A DNA stretch of 64,000 nt. Origin: Candidatus Gastranaerophilales bacterium (lineage in GTDB: Bacteria; Cyanobacteriota; Vampirovibrionia; Gastranaerophilales; Gastranaerophilaceae). Made by a program: the position numbers and the translations under genes. Position 1 is the stretch's first letter. Every line of letters begins with the position of its first letter. The stretch spans positions 79,113 through 143,112 of the forward strand of contig CALUSQ010000003.1 in assembly GCA_944323475.1 (NCBI GenBank), in the 5' to 3' direction. The notes beneath the pieces were generated by a model. The model was not told the origin of the DNA. It made no database searches and saw only the letters and a program-made list of their open reading frames with translations. Positions 15,052-24,798 of the stretch are shown here, piece by piece.

Positions 15052-17706
15052 TTACTTCAAAGTTTCGATAAGCTCTTTTATTGCATTGATTTGAGAAGTC
15101 AACTCATCAGCACGAGCTTGTGTTTCTTCAATCAATTCTTTAGGCGCTTTTTCAACAAAGTTTTTATTTTTGAGTCTGCCGTCTAAGCTCATTTTTTCTT
15201 TGTCGAGTTTTTCTATTTTCTTGTTTTGACGAGCAATTTCTTCATCAAAATTGATTAAGCCTTCCAAAGGAATAATAATTTTTGAATTGCCGACAACTGT
15301 AGAAGCTGATTTTTTAGGCATTTGAGTATCTTCACCCTTAAATTCTACACTTTCAATTCTTGCAAGGCGTTTAAGGTAAGGTACAACAGCTTCAAAAATA
15401 GGTTTTTCAGCCGCACTAGCCAAAACAGTAATATCCATTTGAGCACTCAAAGGAATATTCAAGCCTTGACGAACGTTTCTTAAAGACTTAATAGTTTCAA
15501 AAACAAGTTCCATTTCTTTGTTTTCTGTTTCAAAGACAAACTCTTTTTCATATGTCGGGAAGCTTGCTTTGATAATTCCGATTGCTTCTTTTTCCTGAGG
15601 AATAAGCTGCCATATAGCTTCCGTAATATGAGGCATAATCGGATGTAACATTCTCAAAGCCATATCAAGAACGTATCTCAAAACTCTTTGAGTATTAGCT
15701 TTTTGAGCAGCATCTTGAAGTTGGATTTTTGCAATCTCCACATACCAATCGCAATATTCATTCCAGAAGAAATCATATAAAACGTGAGCAGTTTCCCCGA
15801 TACGGAAGCTTTCAATGTTTTCGTTGACCAGTTTTGCCGTTGCATTAAGTCTGTGCAAAATCCATCTGTCAGCGATAGTAAGGTTTTCCATATCAATAGA
15901 TTTGTTATCTACACCCTCAAGGTTCATAAGTACAAATCTTGAAGCATTCCAAATTTTATTTGCAAAGTTTCTGCCATATTCAAATTTGTCTTCGCTCACC
16001 TTGATATCTTGACCACCATATGTACACATAGAGGTCATTGTAAATCTCAAAGCATCACAACCGTACTTGTCGATAATGATAACAGGATCAACAGTGTTGC
16101 CTTTTGATTTAGACATCTTTTGACCTTTTTCGTCACGGATTAAGCCGTGAATATAAACTGTAGAAAACGGTGCTTTGCCCGTAAATTCAAGCCCCATTGT
16201 AATCATTCTTGCAACCCAGAAGAAAATAATATCAAACCCTGTAACAAGAGTGGTTGTAGGATAGAATTTTTTGAAATCTTCTGCATCAGTATTTGGCCAA
16301 CCCATTGTAGAAAACGGCCACAAGCCTGAAGAAAACCAAGTATCAAGAACGTCTGTTTCTTGAGTGTAATTTTCAGGATCCGGATTTTCTTTGGCAACAA
16401 CCATTTCACCTGTTTGATTGTGATAATAAGCAGGAATTTGGTGTCCCCACCACAACTGACGAGAAATACACCAATCACGAATATTTTCCATCCAGCCTAA
16501 ATAGTTCTTTTCCCATTTTTCGGGTACAAACTTAATTTCACCTGTTTTAACTGCTTTTATTGCAGCTTCAGCAAGGGGTTTCATTTTTACAAACCATTGT
16601 TCACTCAACAACGGCTCGATTGTAGTATGACATCTTTGACATTTGCCAACATTGTGTTCAAGGTCTGTAATTCTTACTAAATCATTGTGATAACGAAGCA
16701 TATCAACTGTTTTTTTACGAGCTTCATCTCTATCTAAGCCATGAAGTTCTTCAGGAACTTCTGCACAAGCTTTCATCTTGCCTTCACCATCAATAACCCA
16801 AATAGGTTTGAGGTTATGGCGTTTAGCAATTTCATAATCGTTAGGGTCGTGTGCAGGAGTAATTTTTAACGCACCGGTACCGAATTTTTTATCAACATAA
16901 TCATCGGCAATAATAGGAATTTCTCTTCCTGTAAGAGGAATAACAACTGTTTTGCCGATTAAATCTTTGTATTTGTAATCAGTAGGATTAACAGCAATCG
17001 CAGCATCACCGAACATTGTTTCAGGTCTTGTTGTTGCAATTACAATAGCCCCCGGCTCATCTTTTAGTGAATAGCTGATTTCCCAAAGGTGGCTTGACTC
17101 TGTTTCATATTCCGTTTCTACGTCAGAAATAGCAGACTGACAACGCGGACACCAGTTGACAATGTAAGAGCCCTTGTATATTAAGCCTTTTTCGTATAAT
17201 CTTACAAAAACTTCTTTAACCGCATCAGAACAGCCTTTGTCTAAAGTAAATCTTTCTCTTGTTCTGTCAAAAGAAGCACCCAATCTTTTGCATTGGTCTA
17301 AGATTGCGCTTTTGTGTTCATTTGCCCAATCCCAAGTACGAGCAAGAAACTTTTCTCTGCCAAGTTCATGACGGTTTGTACCTTCTGCTCTAAGTTGTTT
17401 TTCTACAACATTTTGAGTAGCAATACCTGCGTGATCCGTACCCGGAACCCAAAGAGTTTCGTAACCTGACATCCTGTGATAGCGTACCAAAATATCTTGC
17501 AAAGTCTCGTCAATAGCGTGTCCCATGTGCAAAACACCGGTGACATTTGGAGGTGGAATGACAATTGAGAACGGTTTTTTAGGTGATTTTGCATCTGCTT
17601 TAAAACACTCTTTTTCTTCCCAAAATTTGTAAATTCTTTCTTCAGTAGCTTTTGCGTCATATGTAGTCGGCAAATCGCTAAAATTTATTGTTTTCGTATT
17701 TTCCAT
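15052..17706 (-). CDS. valS: Valyl-tRNA synthetase
   Basis: Class I aminoacyl-tRNA synthetase that charges tRNA-Val and edits mischarged threonine. Motifs: PNVTGVLHMGHAID near 52-65 carries the HIGH sequence, and KMSKSKGNTVDP near 525-536 carries KMSKS. The connective editing domain lies between, with TTRPETMFGD and the GTGALKITPAHDPNDYE pocket. The anticodon-binding region follows (DRWILHRLN onward). The last 65 residues form the ValRS C-terminal coiled-coil arm. At 884 residues it is full length. The gene leads a unit with MmcQ/YjbR. No T-box-like leader is apparent in the 95 bases upstream. Confidence 0.98.
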   Translation of the reverse strand: MENTKTINFSDLPTTYDAKATEERIYKFWEEKECFKADAKSPKKPFSIVIPPPNVTGVLHMGHAIDETLQDILVRYHRMSGYETLWVPGTDHAGIATQNVVEKQLRAEGTNRHELGREKFLARTWDWANEHKSAILDQCKRLGASFDRTRERFTLDKGCSDAVKEVFVRLYEKGLIYKGSYIVNWCPRCQSAISDVETEYETESSHLWEISYSLKDEPGAIVIATTRPETMFGDAAIAVNPTDYKYKDLIGKTVVIPLTGREIPIIADDYVDKKFGTGALKITPAHDPNDYEIAKRHNLKPIWVIDGEGKMKACAEVPEELHGLDRDEARKKTVDMLRYHNDLVRITDLEHNVGKCQRCHTTIEPLLSEQWFVKMKPLAEAAIKAVKTGEIKFVPEKWEKNYLGWMENIRDWCISRQLWWGHQIPAYYHNQTGEMVVAKENPDPENYTQETDVLDTWFSSGLWPFSTMGWPNTDAEDFKKFYPTTTLVTGFDIIFFWVARMITMGLEFTGKAPFSTVYIHGLIRDEKGQKMSKSKGNTVDPVIIIDKYGCDALRFTMTSMCTYGGQDIKVSEDKFEYGRNFANKIWNASRFVLMNLEGVDNKSIDMENLTIADRWILHRLNATAKLVNENIESFRIGETAHVLYDFFWNEYCDWYVEIAKIQLQDAAQKANTQRVLRYVLDMALRMLHPIMPHITEAIWQLIPQEKEAIGIIKASFPTYEKEFVFETENKEMELVFETIKSLRNVRQGLNIPLSAQMDITVLASAAEKPIFEAVVPYLKRLARIESVEFKGEDTQMPKKSASTVVGNSKIIIPLEGLINFDEEIARQNKKIEKLDKEKMSLDGRLKNKNFVEKAPKELIEETQARADELTSQINAIKELIETLK

Positions 17707-17801
17707 TCCATAGACCTCTTTAATATTTCAATTGATTATAAAATAGCACAAAGATATTTTGATATCTATTTTATGGAGATATTAATATTTTTTATAAAAG
17801 C

Positions 17802-18899
17802 TTAAAACGCAATAGATTCAACTACTTGTTTAAAATCAACATCTTCAAAAATGTTTACTGTTTGTCTCTCATCTGGCAGTACAAAACGAATTTTCCCATT
17901 TTGCGCTTTTTTATCTAAGGACATTTCACTATAAAATTTTTCATTATCAAACGAAGGCAAAACAGGTGATATTTCATATTTATCAATAAGCATAATTGCC
18001 TTTTTATAGTATTCTTCATCAATTAATTTCTTTAACAATGACAATTTAAAAGCCATTTTCATACCTGCAGCCACTGCTTCACCGTGCGTAAACATTTTGT
18101 ATTGAGTAATATTTTCAATCGCATGAGCAAAAGTATGTCCCAAATTCAAAATTGCCCTAAGCCCTTTTTCTGTTTCATCTTTGCTGACAACTGCAGCTTT
18201 TAATGCACAGCATATTTCTATAACTTTTGTAAGGACCTCTGGATTGAGATTAAAAATATTTTCTTTATTATTTTCCAAATAATCAAGAAATCTGTAATTC
18301 AAATCTGCACCGCAAGATTTTTCGATAAATGCATATTTTAAAACTTCAGCAAGCCCTGTTTTAAGCTGTCTTAAATCTAAAGTTTTCAAAACATTTGTAT
18401 CAGCAATAACAACTTTTGGCTGGTAAAAAGCGCCAATAAGATTTTTACCATTTTCGTGATTTATAGCAACTTTTCCACCAACAGAAGAATCGACTTGCGC
18501 CAACAAAGTTGTTGGAATTTGGATAAAATCAATTCCTCTCATATAAGTTGCAGCAGCAAAACCTGCTATATCACCTACAACTCCACCGCCAAAAGCAATT
18601 ATACAATCCGAACGCTGCAATTTTTGTTCTGTTGCAAAGTCAAAAATCTTTTTAAGCGTTTCAAAATTTTTATACTCTTCTCCATCATCAAGTATTAACC
18701 ATTCTGCATTTTTTATTTTCAAATTTTCTTTATAAAGATTTGCTACTGTTTTGTTAGTAATAATAAGAAATTTGTTTGCTTTTGTATATTTTTTAATTAT
18801 TTCCCCACTAGAACAAAGCAAATTATTGCCAATTATAATCTCATAATCGTAAGAATCTTTTTTAGGTATATTAATTTTTATCTTATGCAATTGATTCAT
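17802..18899 (-). CDS. aroB: 3-dehydroquinate synthase
   Basis: Second shikimate step: NAD+- and metal-dependent cyclisation of DAHP to 3-dehydroquinate. The sequence shows FGGGVVGDIAGFAAATYMRG (about 103-122), the IPTTLLAQVDSSVGGKVAINH active-site segment (127-147), and the metal-binding LNLGHTFAHAIE histidines near 245-256. The length of 365 residues is typical. It overlaps the end of aroK by 17 bases and is the last of aroC-aroK-aroB. Confidence 0.97.
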   Translation of the reverse strand: MNQLHKIKINIPKKDSYDYEIIIGNNLLCSSGEIIKKYTKANKFLIITNKTVANLYKENLKIKNAEWLILDDGEEYKNFETLKKIFDFATEQKLQRSDCIIAFGGGVVGDIAGFAAATYMRGIDFIQIPTTLLAQVDSSVGGKVAINHENGKNLIGAFYQPKVVIADTNVLKTLDLRQLKTGLAEVLKYAFIEKSCGADLNYRFLDYLENNKENIFNLNPEVLTKVIEICCALKAAVVSKDETEKGLRAILNLGHTFAHAIENITQYKMFTHGEAVAAGMKMAFKLSLLKKLIDEEYYKKAIMLIDKYEISPVLPSFDNEKFYSEMSLDKKAQNGKIRFVLPDERQTVNIFEDVDFKQVVESIAF

Positions 18900-19404
18900 A
18901 TTTCGCTATTATTTCTTTTACTATATCCAACAATTCTTTTTTATCAGTTTTAATCTCAAAATCAGCTTTTTTATAAAAAGGTTCACGTCTTTTTATCAAT
19001 TCTTTTAGTCTTTCTTTTGGATTTGGATGTTTTAACAATGGTCTGTGCGTAGTATTTGCAATTCTCTTGTACAATTCATCACTGCTTGCACTCAGATAGA
19101 AAAGAACACTGTTTTTTTTGAACAAATTTATATTCTCAATATTTTCAACAATCCCGCCACCTGTAGCAATAACTTGATTGTGATAATTTGAATATTTTTT
19201 TATTAATTCGTGTTCCAAATCTCTAAAATGAGCTTCGCCGTCTTGTGCAAAAATTTCTTCTATATGTTTTTGAGCAAGTTTTTCAATCTCTTTATCCATA
19301 TCTAAGTATGAAAAATCTTTTAAAAACTCGTCCAAAAGATGTCCTATAGTGCTTTTTCCTGCACCCATCATTCCTATTAAAACTATATTTTTTTTGTTAT
19401 CCAT
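18883..19404 (-). CDS. aroK: Shikimate kinase
   Basis: Phosphorylates shikimate at O3 with ATP. The P-loop GMMGAGKSTIGHLL is at 11-24. Shikimate-binding residues are visible in YLDMDKEIE and in ATGGGIVE near 81-88, and the lid arginine lies in TTHRPLLK. At 173 residues it has normal length. It follows aroC by 35 bases and overlaps aroB, which supports a shikimate operon. Confidence 0.96.
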   Translation of the reverse strand: MDNKKNIVLIGMMGAGKSTIGHLLDEFLKDFSYLDMDKEIEKLAQKHIEEIFAQDGEAHFRDLEHELIKKYSNYHNQVIATGGGIVENIENINLFKKNSVLFYLSASSDELYKRIANTTHRPLLKHPNPKERLKELIKRREPFYKKADFEIKTDKKELLDIVKEIIAKYESIA

Positions 19405-19439
19405 TTATATCGTATCCGAAAATTTGTTTTTAATTTTGT

Positions 19440-20531
19440 TTAAGCAAAGTAATTTTTCTTAATCTCTTCAATACTGTCTCCACCAAATTTTTCCAGTATT
19501 GCATCAGCAAAAACTATTGCACACATTGCCTCAGCAACAACTGCACACGCTTCTAACGCACAAGTATCAGAACGTTCAAAATGTGCGGTATAGGGTTCTT
19601 TTGTTTTTATATCTACGGATTGCAAAGGCTTTTTCATCGTAGGAATAGGTTTCATTGTTATTTTAAGAACAACATCCTCACCGTTTGTCATCCCACCTTC
19701 TATACCACCAGCATTATTTGTTTTTCTGTAATATTTATTTTTCTCTTTGTCATAAAATATTTCATCATGCATTTGAGAACCTTTTAGAACAGCAGATTTC
19801 GCTCCTGCACCTATTTCTACAGCTTTTATAGCTGGTATACTCATTACCGCTTGAGCAAGGAGTCCGTCTATACGTCTGTCCCAATTTACAAAAGAGCCAA
19901 GACCAGCAGGAAGATTCTTAAATACCACTTCAAAACTACCGCCCAATGTATCGCCTTGCTCCTTAGCAATATCAATTTCTTTTTTCATTTGCTCAGAATC
20001 AAAAGCTTCTCCTATTTGAATTATTTTCGATGAAAAAGTTATACCAAATTCCTTTAAAAAACATTTTGCAACTGCACCCACAGCCGTACGTGATGCAGTT
20101 TCTCTGGCACTTGAACGTTCCAAAATATTTCTTACATCTTCTTGATTGTATTTTATTGCACCGGATAAATCGGCATGTCCAGGACGAACTCTGGTAATCT
20201 TTTTTTCTTCAACAAGCTTTGATACATTCTCATCTGTCAAATCAACTTCTTCAACAGACATCGGTATTTTCCAATTTTCCCAATCCTTGTTTTGAATCTC
20301 AATACAAACCGGAGCACCGGTTGTTTTAGAAAATCTAACACCTGATTTTATTTTTACACAGTCGTGTTCTATCTGCATACGACCACCTCTGCCGTATCCG
20401 CCTTGTCGTTTTTTCAGCTCTGAATTAATAAAATCAATATCTATATACAAATTTGAAGGCAAACCTTCTATTATTGCATTAAGACACTGTCCATGAGATT
20501 CACCTGATGTTAGAAATCTAAATTTTGTCAT
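19440..20531 (-). CDS. aroC: Chorismate synthase
   Basis: FMN-dependent anti-1,4-elimination of EPSP to chorismate. Family signatures: [10 protein letters not shown] at 8-17, [11 protein letters not shown] (about 47-57), [16 protein letters not shown] (about 114-129), [16 protein letters not shown] (about 140-155), and the C-terminal [17 protein letters not shown]. At 363 residues it is the normal bacterial size. First gene of aroC-aroK-aroB. No DAHP synthase or aroA/D/E is in the window. Confidence 0.98.
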   Translation of the reverse strand: MTKFRFLTSGESHGQCLNAIIEGLPSNLYIDIDFINSELKKRQGGYGRGGRMQIEHDCVKIKSGVRFSKTTGAPVCIEIQNKDWENWKIPMSVEEVDLTDENVSKLVEEKKITRVRPGHADLSGAIKYNQEDVRNILERSSARETASRTAVGAVAKCFLKEFGITFSSKIIQIGEAFDSEQMKKEIDIAKEQGDTLGGSFEVVFKNLPAGLGSFVNWDRRIDGLLAQAVMSIPAIKAVEIGAGAKSAVLKGSQMHDEIFYDKEKNKYYRKTNNAGGIEGGMTNGEDVVLKITMKPIPTMKKPLQSVDIKTKEPYTAHFERSDTCALEACAVVAEAMCAIVFADAILEKFGGDSIEEIKKNYFA

Positions 20532-20599
20532 TTTTAACCTTAGTAATTAATTATGTAATGCAATTAATTATAAACTATATTGCTTATACAATCAAAATT

Positions 20600-21493
20600 T
20601 TAATCGGCTAAACTCCATTTTTCTCTCAGTTCTTCGGTAATATCAATAGCTGTTTTGGTCGTAGCCAAACCGGCTTCGGAACTTTCTTTCAACCTTGGAG
20701 ACATCAATTCACCAACCTGTTGCATTGCATCAACAACCTCGTCAACAGGAATGACAGATTTTATTCCTGCCATTGCCAATTCTGCAGCAGTAACAGCATA
20801 AATTGCTAAAAAAGCATTTCTTTTTACACAAGGAACTTCCACTAAACCCGCTACAGGATCACAAACAAGTCCCATAACGTTTTTTAAAGCAAGTGCTACG
20901 GCATTTAAAATCTGTTCATTTGTCCCAGCATACATCTCAACAAGAGCCCCAGCAGCCATAGCAGAAGCGACACCACATTCACTTTGACAGCCAGCAACAG
21001 CACCGGCTAATGCCAGCTTTTCTGAAACAATTTGACCAACCAATCCAGCAGTAATTAAGGCATCGATTTGTTTTTCATCATCTGCATTTAAAGATTCAGA
21101 AATTGCAATAATAACAGAAGGGACAATCCCGCAAGAACCTGCTGTAGGACAAGCAACTATTTTCCCCATACGAATATTTTGCTCAATGGTTGCAAAAGCA
21201 TATGTCAAAACTTTTTGATAAGTTTTAGAAAACAATGATTTGCCGTTTTTATATTTTTCAATTAACTTTGCACAATCATCACCACAAAGCCCGCTAACAG
21301 ATTTTTCTTTTGATTTCAAGCCTTGTTCAATAGCAGTTTTCATAGCATTCAAATTTACTTTGACTTTATCTCTTACTTGCAAAACAGATAAATCTAAAGT
21401 TTGGGCTTCGTGTTCTTGTGAAATTTCGTAAAACCTTTTGTTTTTTTCTTCAGCCTCTTCAAATATATTTTTAAAAGTTTTTTGTAATATCAT
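20600..21493 (-). CDS. sdaAA: L-serine dehydratase, alpha (iron-sulfur) subunit
   Basis: Catalytic half of the two-subunit anaerobe-type L-serine deaminase, which releases pyruvate and ammonia using an oxygen-sensitive 4Fe-4S cluster. The substrate/cluster region PTAGSCGIVPSVIIA is near 116-130. CQSECGVASAMAAGALVEM and CDPVAGLVEVPCVKRNA supply the cluster cysteines. At 297 residues it is typical for a separate alpha subunit; single-chain SdaA is about 455. Its start overlaps the beta subunit stop by 4 bases. An anaerobic lifestyle fits. Confidence 0.96.
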   Translation of the reverse strand: MILQKTFKNIFEEAEEKNKRFYEISQEHEAQTLDLSVLQVRDKVKVNLNAMKTAIEQGLKSKEKSVSGLCGDDCAKLIEKYKNGKSLFSKTYQKVLTYAFATIEQNIRMGKIVACPTAGSCGIVPSVIIAISESLNADDEKQIDALITAGLVGQIVSEKLALAGAVAGCQSECGVASAMAAGALVEMYAGTNEQILNAVALALKNVMGLVCDPVAGLVEVPCVKRNAFLAIYAVTAAELAMAGIKSVIPVDEVVDAMQQVGELMSPRLKESSEAGLATTKTAIDITEELREKWSLAD

Positions 21494-22161
21494 TTTTTTA
21501 ACACTTCTATATTCCTAATAAGATATACTTCTTCAATTTTTTCAAGCTCACTCATAACAGATTTAGGCAAAATACCATCCAGACATATACCCATTGAAGC
21601 TTCTTGACCTTTAGCATTTCTATCACAATGCATAGAAGCAATATTAATATTGTAATTTTGGAGCAATGCCGTAACTCTATAAACCATTCCGGGTTTGTCC
21701 TTGTAAATTAAAACCAATGTGTCGTAATCACCATTTATATTGAATTTATATCCATTAATTTTATTTATACAAACTTCACCAGCACCGATAGAAATACCGG
21801 AAATTTCCATTCTGTAACTATTTTCTAATATAATATCAACAGAATTTGGATGTCTGTTGTAGTCTTCAATATATTCAAATTGGTATTCAACATTTTGTTT
21901 TTTTGCATAATTAAATGCTTTTTTGATTCTTTCATCATCAACATCTAAACCTAAAACACCACCTAACAGACCTTTATCTGTTCCATGACCTTTACCTGTT
22001 TTTGCAAAAGAATTATATAGTTTAAATTTTATTTTTTTAGGCTTTTCGCCAAAAATTTTTCCTGCCAAATAACCTATTCTAACAGCACCTGCCGTATGGG
22101 AGCTGGAGGGACCTATGATTATTGGACCTATTACATCAAATAAAGTTTTTGTTGAATTCAT
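21490..22161 (-). CDS. sdaAB: L-serine dehydratase, beta subunit with ACT domain
   Basis: Partner of the alpha subunit. The N-terminal beta-fold domain begins DVIGPIIIGPSSSHTAGAVRIG (residues 9-30), where the SSSHT motif contributes to substrate binding. The C-terminal ACT domain (about 148-220: TLVLIYKDKPGMVYRVTALLQNYNINIASMHCDR) is a regulatory amino-acid-binding fold that senses serine. The length of 223 residues is standard. First gene of the pair. Confidence 0.95.
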   Translation of the reverse strand: MNSTKTLFDVIGPIIIGPSSSHTAGAVRIGYLAGKIFGEKPKKIKFKLYNSFAKTGKGHGTDKGLLGGVLGLDVDDERIKKAFNYAKKQNVEYQFEYIEDYNRHPNSVDIILENSYRMEISGISIGAGEVCINKINGYKFNINGDYDTLVLIYKDKPGMVYRVTALLQNYNINIASMHCDRNAKGQEASMGICLDGILPKSVMSELEKIEEVYLIRNIEVLKK

Positions 22162-22267
22162 ATTTTTATTTTTAAATTAATTTTACTTTTCAAACAAGTT
22201 TTGTGTAGTATAAAAGTATTGTAACTTTATTATTACACGATTAAAAACAATTTTGCTAAATTATATT

Positions 22268-22296
22268 TTGATTTTATTTAATGTTGTTAATATAAT
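22268..22296 (+). promoter_or_regulatory. Sigma-70-type promoter for the MFS transporter gene
   Basis: TTGATT, 17-base spacer, TATAAT, ending 34 bases before the start codon. An AAGAGGAAT ribosome-binding site lies between. Confidence 0.65.
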
Positions 22297-22330
22297 TAAA
22301 AAGCATCTATATTTTTAAGAGGAATTATAC

Positions 22331-23743
22331 ATGAGTGAGAATACGAGTTTACAGGGAAAATCCGAAACAAATGGCTTAAGAAAATTGACCACACTACAAC
22401 TTTTAAATTTTTGTCTTGGCTTTTTTGGATTACAATTTGCTTGGCAAATGAGAATAATACTTTCCGGCCCCGTAACAGAAAATCTTGGTGCTTCACCATT
22501 TTTATTTGGGCTAATATGGCTTGCAGGCCCTGTAACTGGGATGGTTGTTCAACCAATAATCGGAGCAATGAGTGACAATACTTATACAAGATTTGGAAGA
22601 AGACGTCCATACTTAATGTTAGGTGCAATTCTTGCAGCAATAGCTCTTTGGGCGTTCCCAAACTCTCAAGGCATTGCTCAAATCATTGCAGACAAACTCC
22701 ATTTATCATTACCTGTTTTTGGAGGTTTAATTGTAGCTGCAATAATGATATGGGTAATCGATGCTTGTGTAAATGCAGCTCAAGGACCTTATCGTGCACT
22801 TATCCCTGACAATGTAGTACATGAACAACATTCTATAGCAAATGCATACCTTAGTTTTGCTATTGGTCTTGGTTCAGTAATAGCAGCAGGTACTGCTCCT
22901 GTACTAAAATTAGTATTTGATTATCAAATGTCTATAGAAGCTCAATTTGTTATGGCAGCACTAGCATTTTTATTAGGAATGACTTGGACTTGTATAACTT
23001 TTAAAGAAAAACCAATGCAAAAACCTTCTAAAGAAGATGTGGAAAACAAAGAAAAACCAAAACAATCTTTCTTTGAAAATTTCAAAAGTTTTATGCAATC
23101 ATCACCGGAAGTTTACAAAATATGTATGATGCAATTTTGTACTTGGATTGGTGTAATGTGTATGTTTATTTTCTTCACACAATTTGCAATACACATCGTA
23201 TATGCAATTCCTGATTTGACAGTTGTTTCAGATGAAATGAAAGAACACTATGCAACAGCAGCTATTGTTGCAACTAATTTTTCTTCTATATGTTTTGCTA
23301 TACTTAATTTAGTTTGCTTTGCAGTATCAATTCCAATAGGTATATTATCTACAAAATTTGGTAATAAAAATGTTCATATAATTGCTCTTTTATCAATGGC
23401 AATATCTTATGTTTTAATGGGATTTATTTCACAACCTACATTAGTTATGATTTTAATGGGTGTTGCAGGTATAGGTTGGTCTAGTATCCTGGCTTTACCT
23501 TTTGCCATGTTATCAGAATATATCAAAGAAGGTTCTGAAGGCGCCGTAATGGGTATTTTTAATATATTTATTGCCGGTCCTCAAATCCTTGTTTGTACAT
23601 TAATCGCTTGGTTTATTTCTCACTGTGCAATGACAACGCCTAAAGGATTAAACTATCATTGGGAATATTCATTCTTTATCGGCGCAGCAGTATTATTCGT
23701 TGCCGCAATTATTACAAAAATGATACATGAGAAAAAAGCCTAA
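22331..23743 (+). CDS. MFS transporter, SLC45/sucrose-maltose-type or GPH-like sugar carrier
   Basis: Polytopic inner-membrane carrier of 470 residues with about 12 predicted helices. The loop 2-3 motif is GAMSDNTYTRFGRRRPYL (about 78-95); the RFGRRRPY form is typical of SLC45/SUT-type disaccharide proton symporters and GPH carriers. The N-terminus (LLNFCLGFFGLQFAWQMR) also matches that group. The charged central loop (about 215-245) separates the two six-helix halves. The natural substrate is probably a sugar, but none of its neighbours specifies which. It has its own promoter and terminator. Confidence 0.85.
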   Translation: MSENTSLQGKSETNGLRKLTTLQLLNFCLGFFGLQFAWQMRIILSGPVTENLGASPFLFGLIWLAGPVTGMVVQPIIGAMSDNTYTRFGRRRPYLMLGAILAAIALWAFPNSQGIAQIIADKLHLSLPVFGGLIVAAIMIWVIDACVNAAQGPYRALIPDNVVHEQHSIANAYLSFAIGLGSVIAAGTAPVLKLVFDYQMSIEAQFVMAALAFLLGMTWTCITFKEKPMQKPSKEDVENKEKPKQSFFENFKSFMQSSPEVYKICMMQFCTWIGVMCMFIFFTQFAIHIVYAIPDLTVVSDEMKEHYATAAIVATNFSSICFAILNLVCFAVSIPIGILSTKFGNKNVHIIALLSMAISYVLMGFISQPTLVMILMGVAGIGWSSILALPFAMLSEYIKEGSEGAVMGIFNIFIAGPQILVCTLIAWFISHCAMTTPKGLNYHWEYSFFIGAAVLFVAAIITKMIHEKKA

Positions 23744-23771
23744 AACCCAATTATAACTTTATTTTTAAACA

Positions 23772-23806
23772 AAAACCCCTTGAAAAGCATGCTATCAAGG
23801 GGTTTT
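23772..23806 (+). terminator. Terminator after the MFS transporter gene
   Basis: Perfect hairpin AAAACCCCTTGA / TCAAGGGGTTTT with an 11-base loop, 28 bases beyond the stop codon. Confidence 0.9.
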
Positions 23807-23893
23807 GCATGTTATAAATTTTTATCTTTTGGGAATATAAACAGTATGGAAGGAATACTTGTTTAAAAAAAAGTAAGAAAAAAGGAGCCGAAA

Positions 23894-24634
23894 ATGGGTT
23901 TAGCAGCATCACAAGCAAGATTATTATTATTAACAGCAAGAAAATCAGATTTGGAATACAGAGCACAACAAATCACAAACAGTGAAATGATTTTAGCTAT
24001 GCAAACAGAAGAAGTTGCAAGAGAATATTCAAACAAACTTTCTAACCAAACTTTGAAATATATTAATTCATCTGATTCAACAGAAATAGAAATTACTGCA
24101 TCAAATTTGTCTGACCTTTCTGCCACAGGTATGAAACTTCAAATATATTGCGGACAAGATGAAAACGGCAATCCAATATGGAACGATTGGAAATCTGATG
24201 GAACAAAAACTATTACCAATTACACAGATGAAGAAGGTAAATCAATCTCTGTAGATGAATATAAAGCACTATCAGATGAAGATAAAACCAAATTTAAAGA
24301 AAACTTTGTAATGAATGGTGAAACAAATAACTATACAGGTCCTGAAATACTTGAAGGTATCAATGGCGGAACAATGAGAATTGTAACAGCAGCAGGAGAA
24401 GAAGTTGATGCAATCAACGGAACAGGTTTTTCAGTAGCATACAATACAGCAGATGATGCTAAAGCTGATGCAGAATACAGAAGCAAAACAGCTGCAATTC
24501 AAATTAAAGAAAAAAGACTCCAAATGGATTTGCAACAAGTTGAAACACAACAAAAAGCTTGTGATACAGAAATTGACTCTGTTAAAAAAGTAATGGAAAA
24601 GAACATTGAAAGAACATTTAAAGTATTTTCATAA
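23894..24634 (+). CDS. Conserved-looking protein of unknown function beginning MGLAASQARLLLLTARKSDLE
   Basis: No assigned family. The 246 residues have a helical N-terminus (about 1-55, AASQARLLLLTARKSDLEYR) and a helical C-terminus (about 190-246), framing a beta/loop middle (55-185) with acidic segments (YTDEEGKSISVDEYKALSDEDKTKF). The alpha-ends/beta-middle plan, with the C-terminal helix ending in ERTFKVFS, resembles flagellin, hook-junction or type III secretion filament subunits in outline only. I remember similar starts in Gastranaerophilales proteins, but cannot verify that here. AAAGGAG ribosome-binding site; own terminator. Confidence 0.75.
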   Translation: MGLAASQARLLLLTARKSDLEYRAQQITNSEMILAMQTEEVAREYSNKLSNQTLKYINSSDSTEIEITASNLSDLSATGMKLQIYCGQDENGNPIWNDWKSDGTKTITNYTDEEGKSISVDEYKALSDEDKTKFKENFVMNGETNNYTGPEILEGINGGTMRIVTAAGEEVDAINGTGFSVAYNTADDAKADAEYRSKTAAIQIKEKRLQMDLQQVETQQKACDTEIDSVKKVMEKNIERTFKVFS

Positions 24635-24654
24635 ACCCAAATAAAAGTATAAAC

Positions 24655-24688
24655 TCCGTCTTTAAATAATTTAAAGGCGGATTTTTTT
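24655..24688 (+). terminator. Terminator after the MGLAASQAR protein gene
   Basis: Hairpin TCCGTCTTTAAA / TTTAAAGGCGGA (one wobble pair) with a 3-base loop, then seven T residues. Confidence 0.9.
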
Positions 24689-24798
24689 ATAAAAAATAAT
24701 TTTATTTGTTTTTTATGCAATTAAATACTTTAATTGCATGGTTTACTTTGAGAAAAAAAACATTAAACTGTACATGTAAAAATATAAGGAGACATATT

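Noticed and set aside
20532..20599. Terminator between sdaAA and aroC
   Set aside because: Only a weak AT-only inverted repeat (TTAATTA / TAATTAA) without G/C pairs or a clear T-run; not enough to call.
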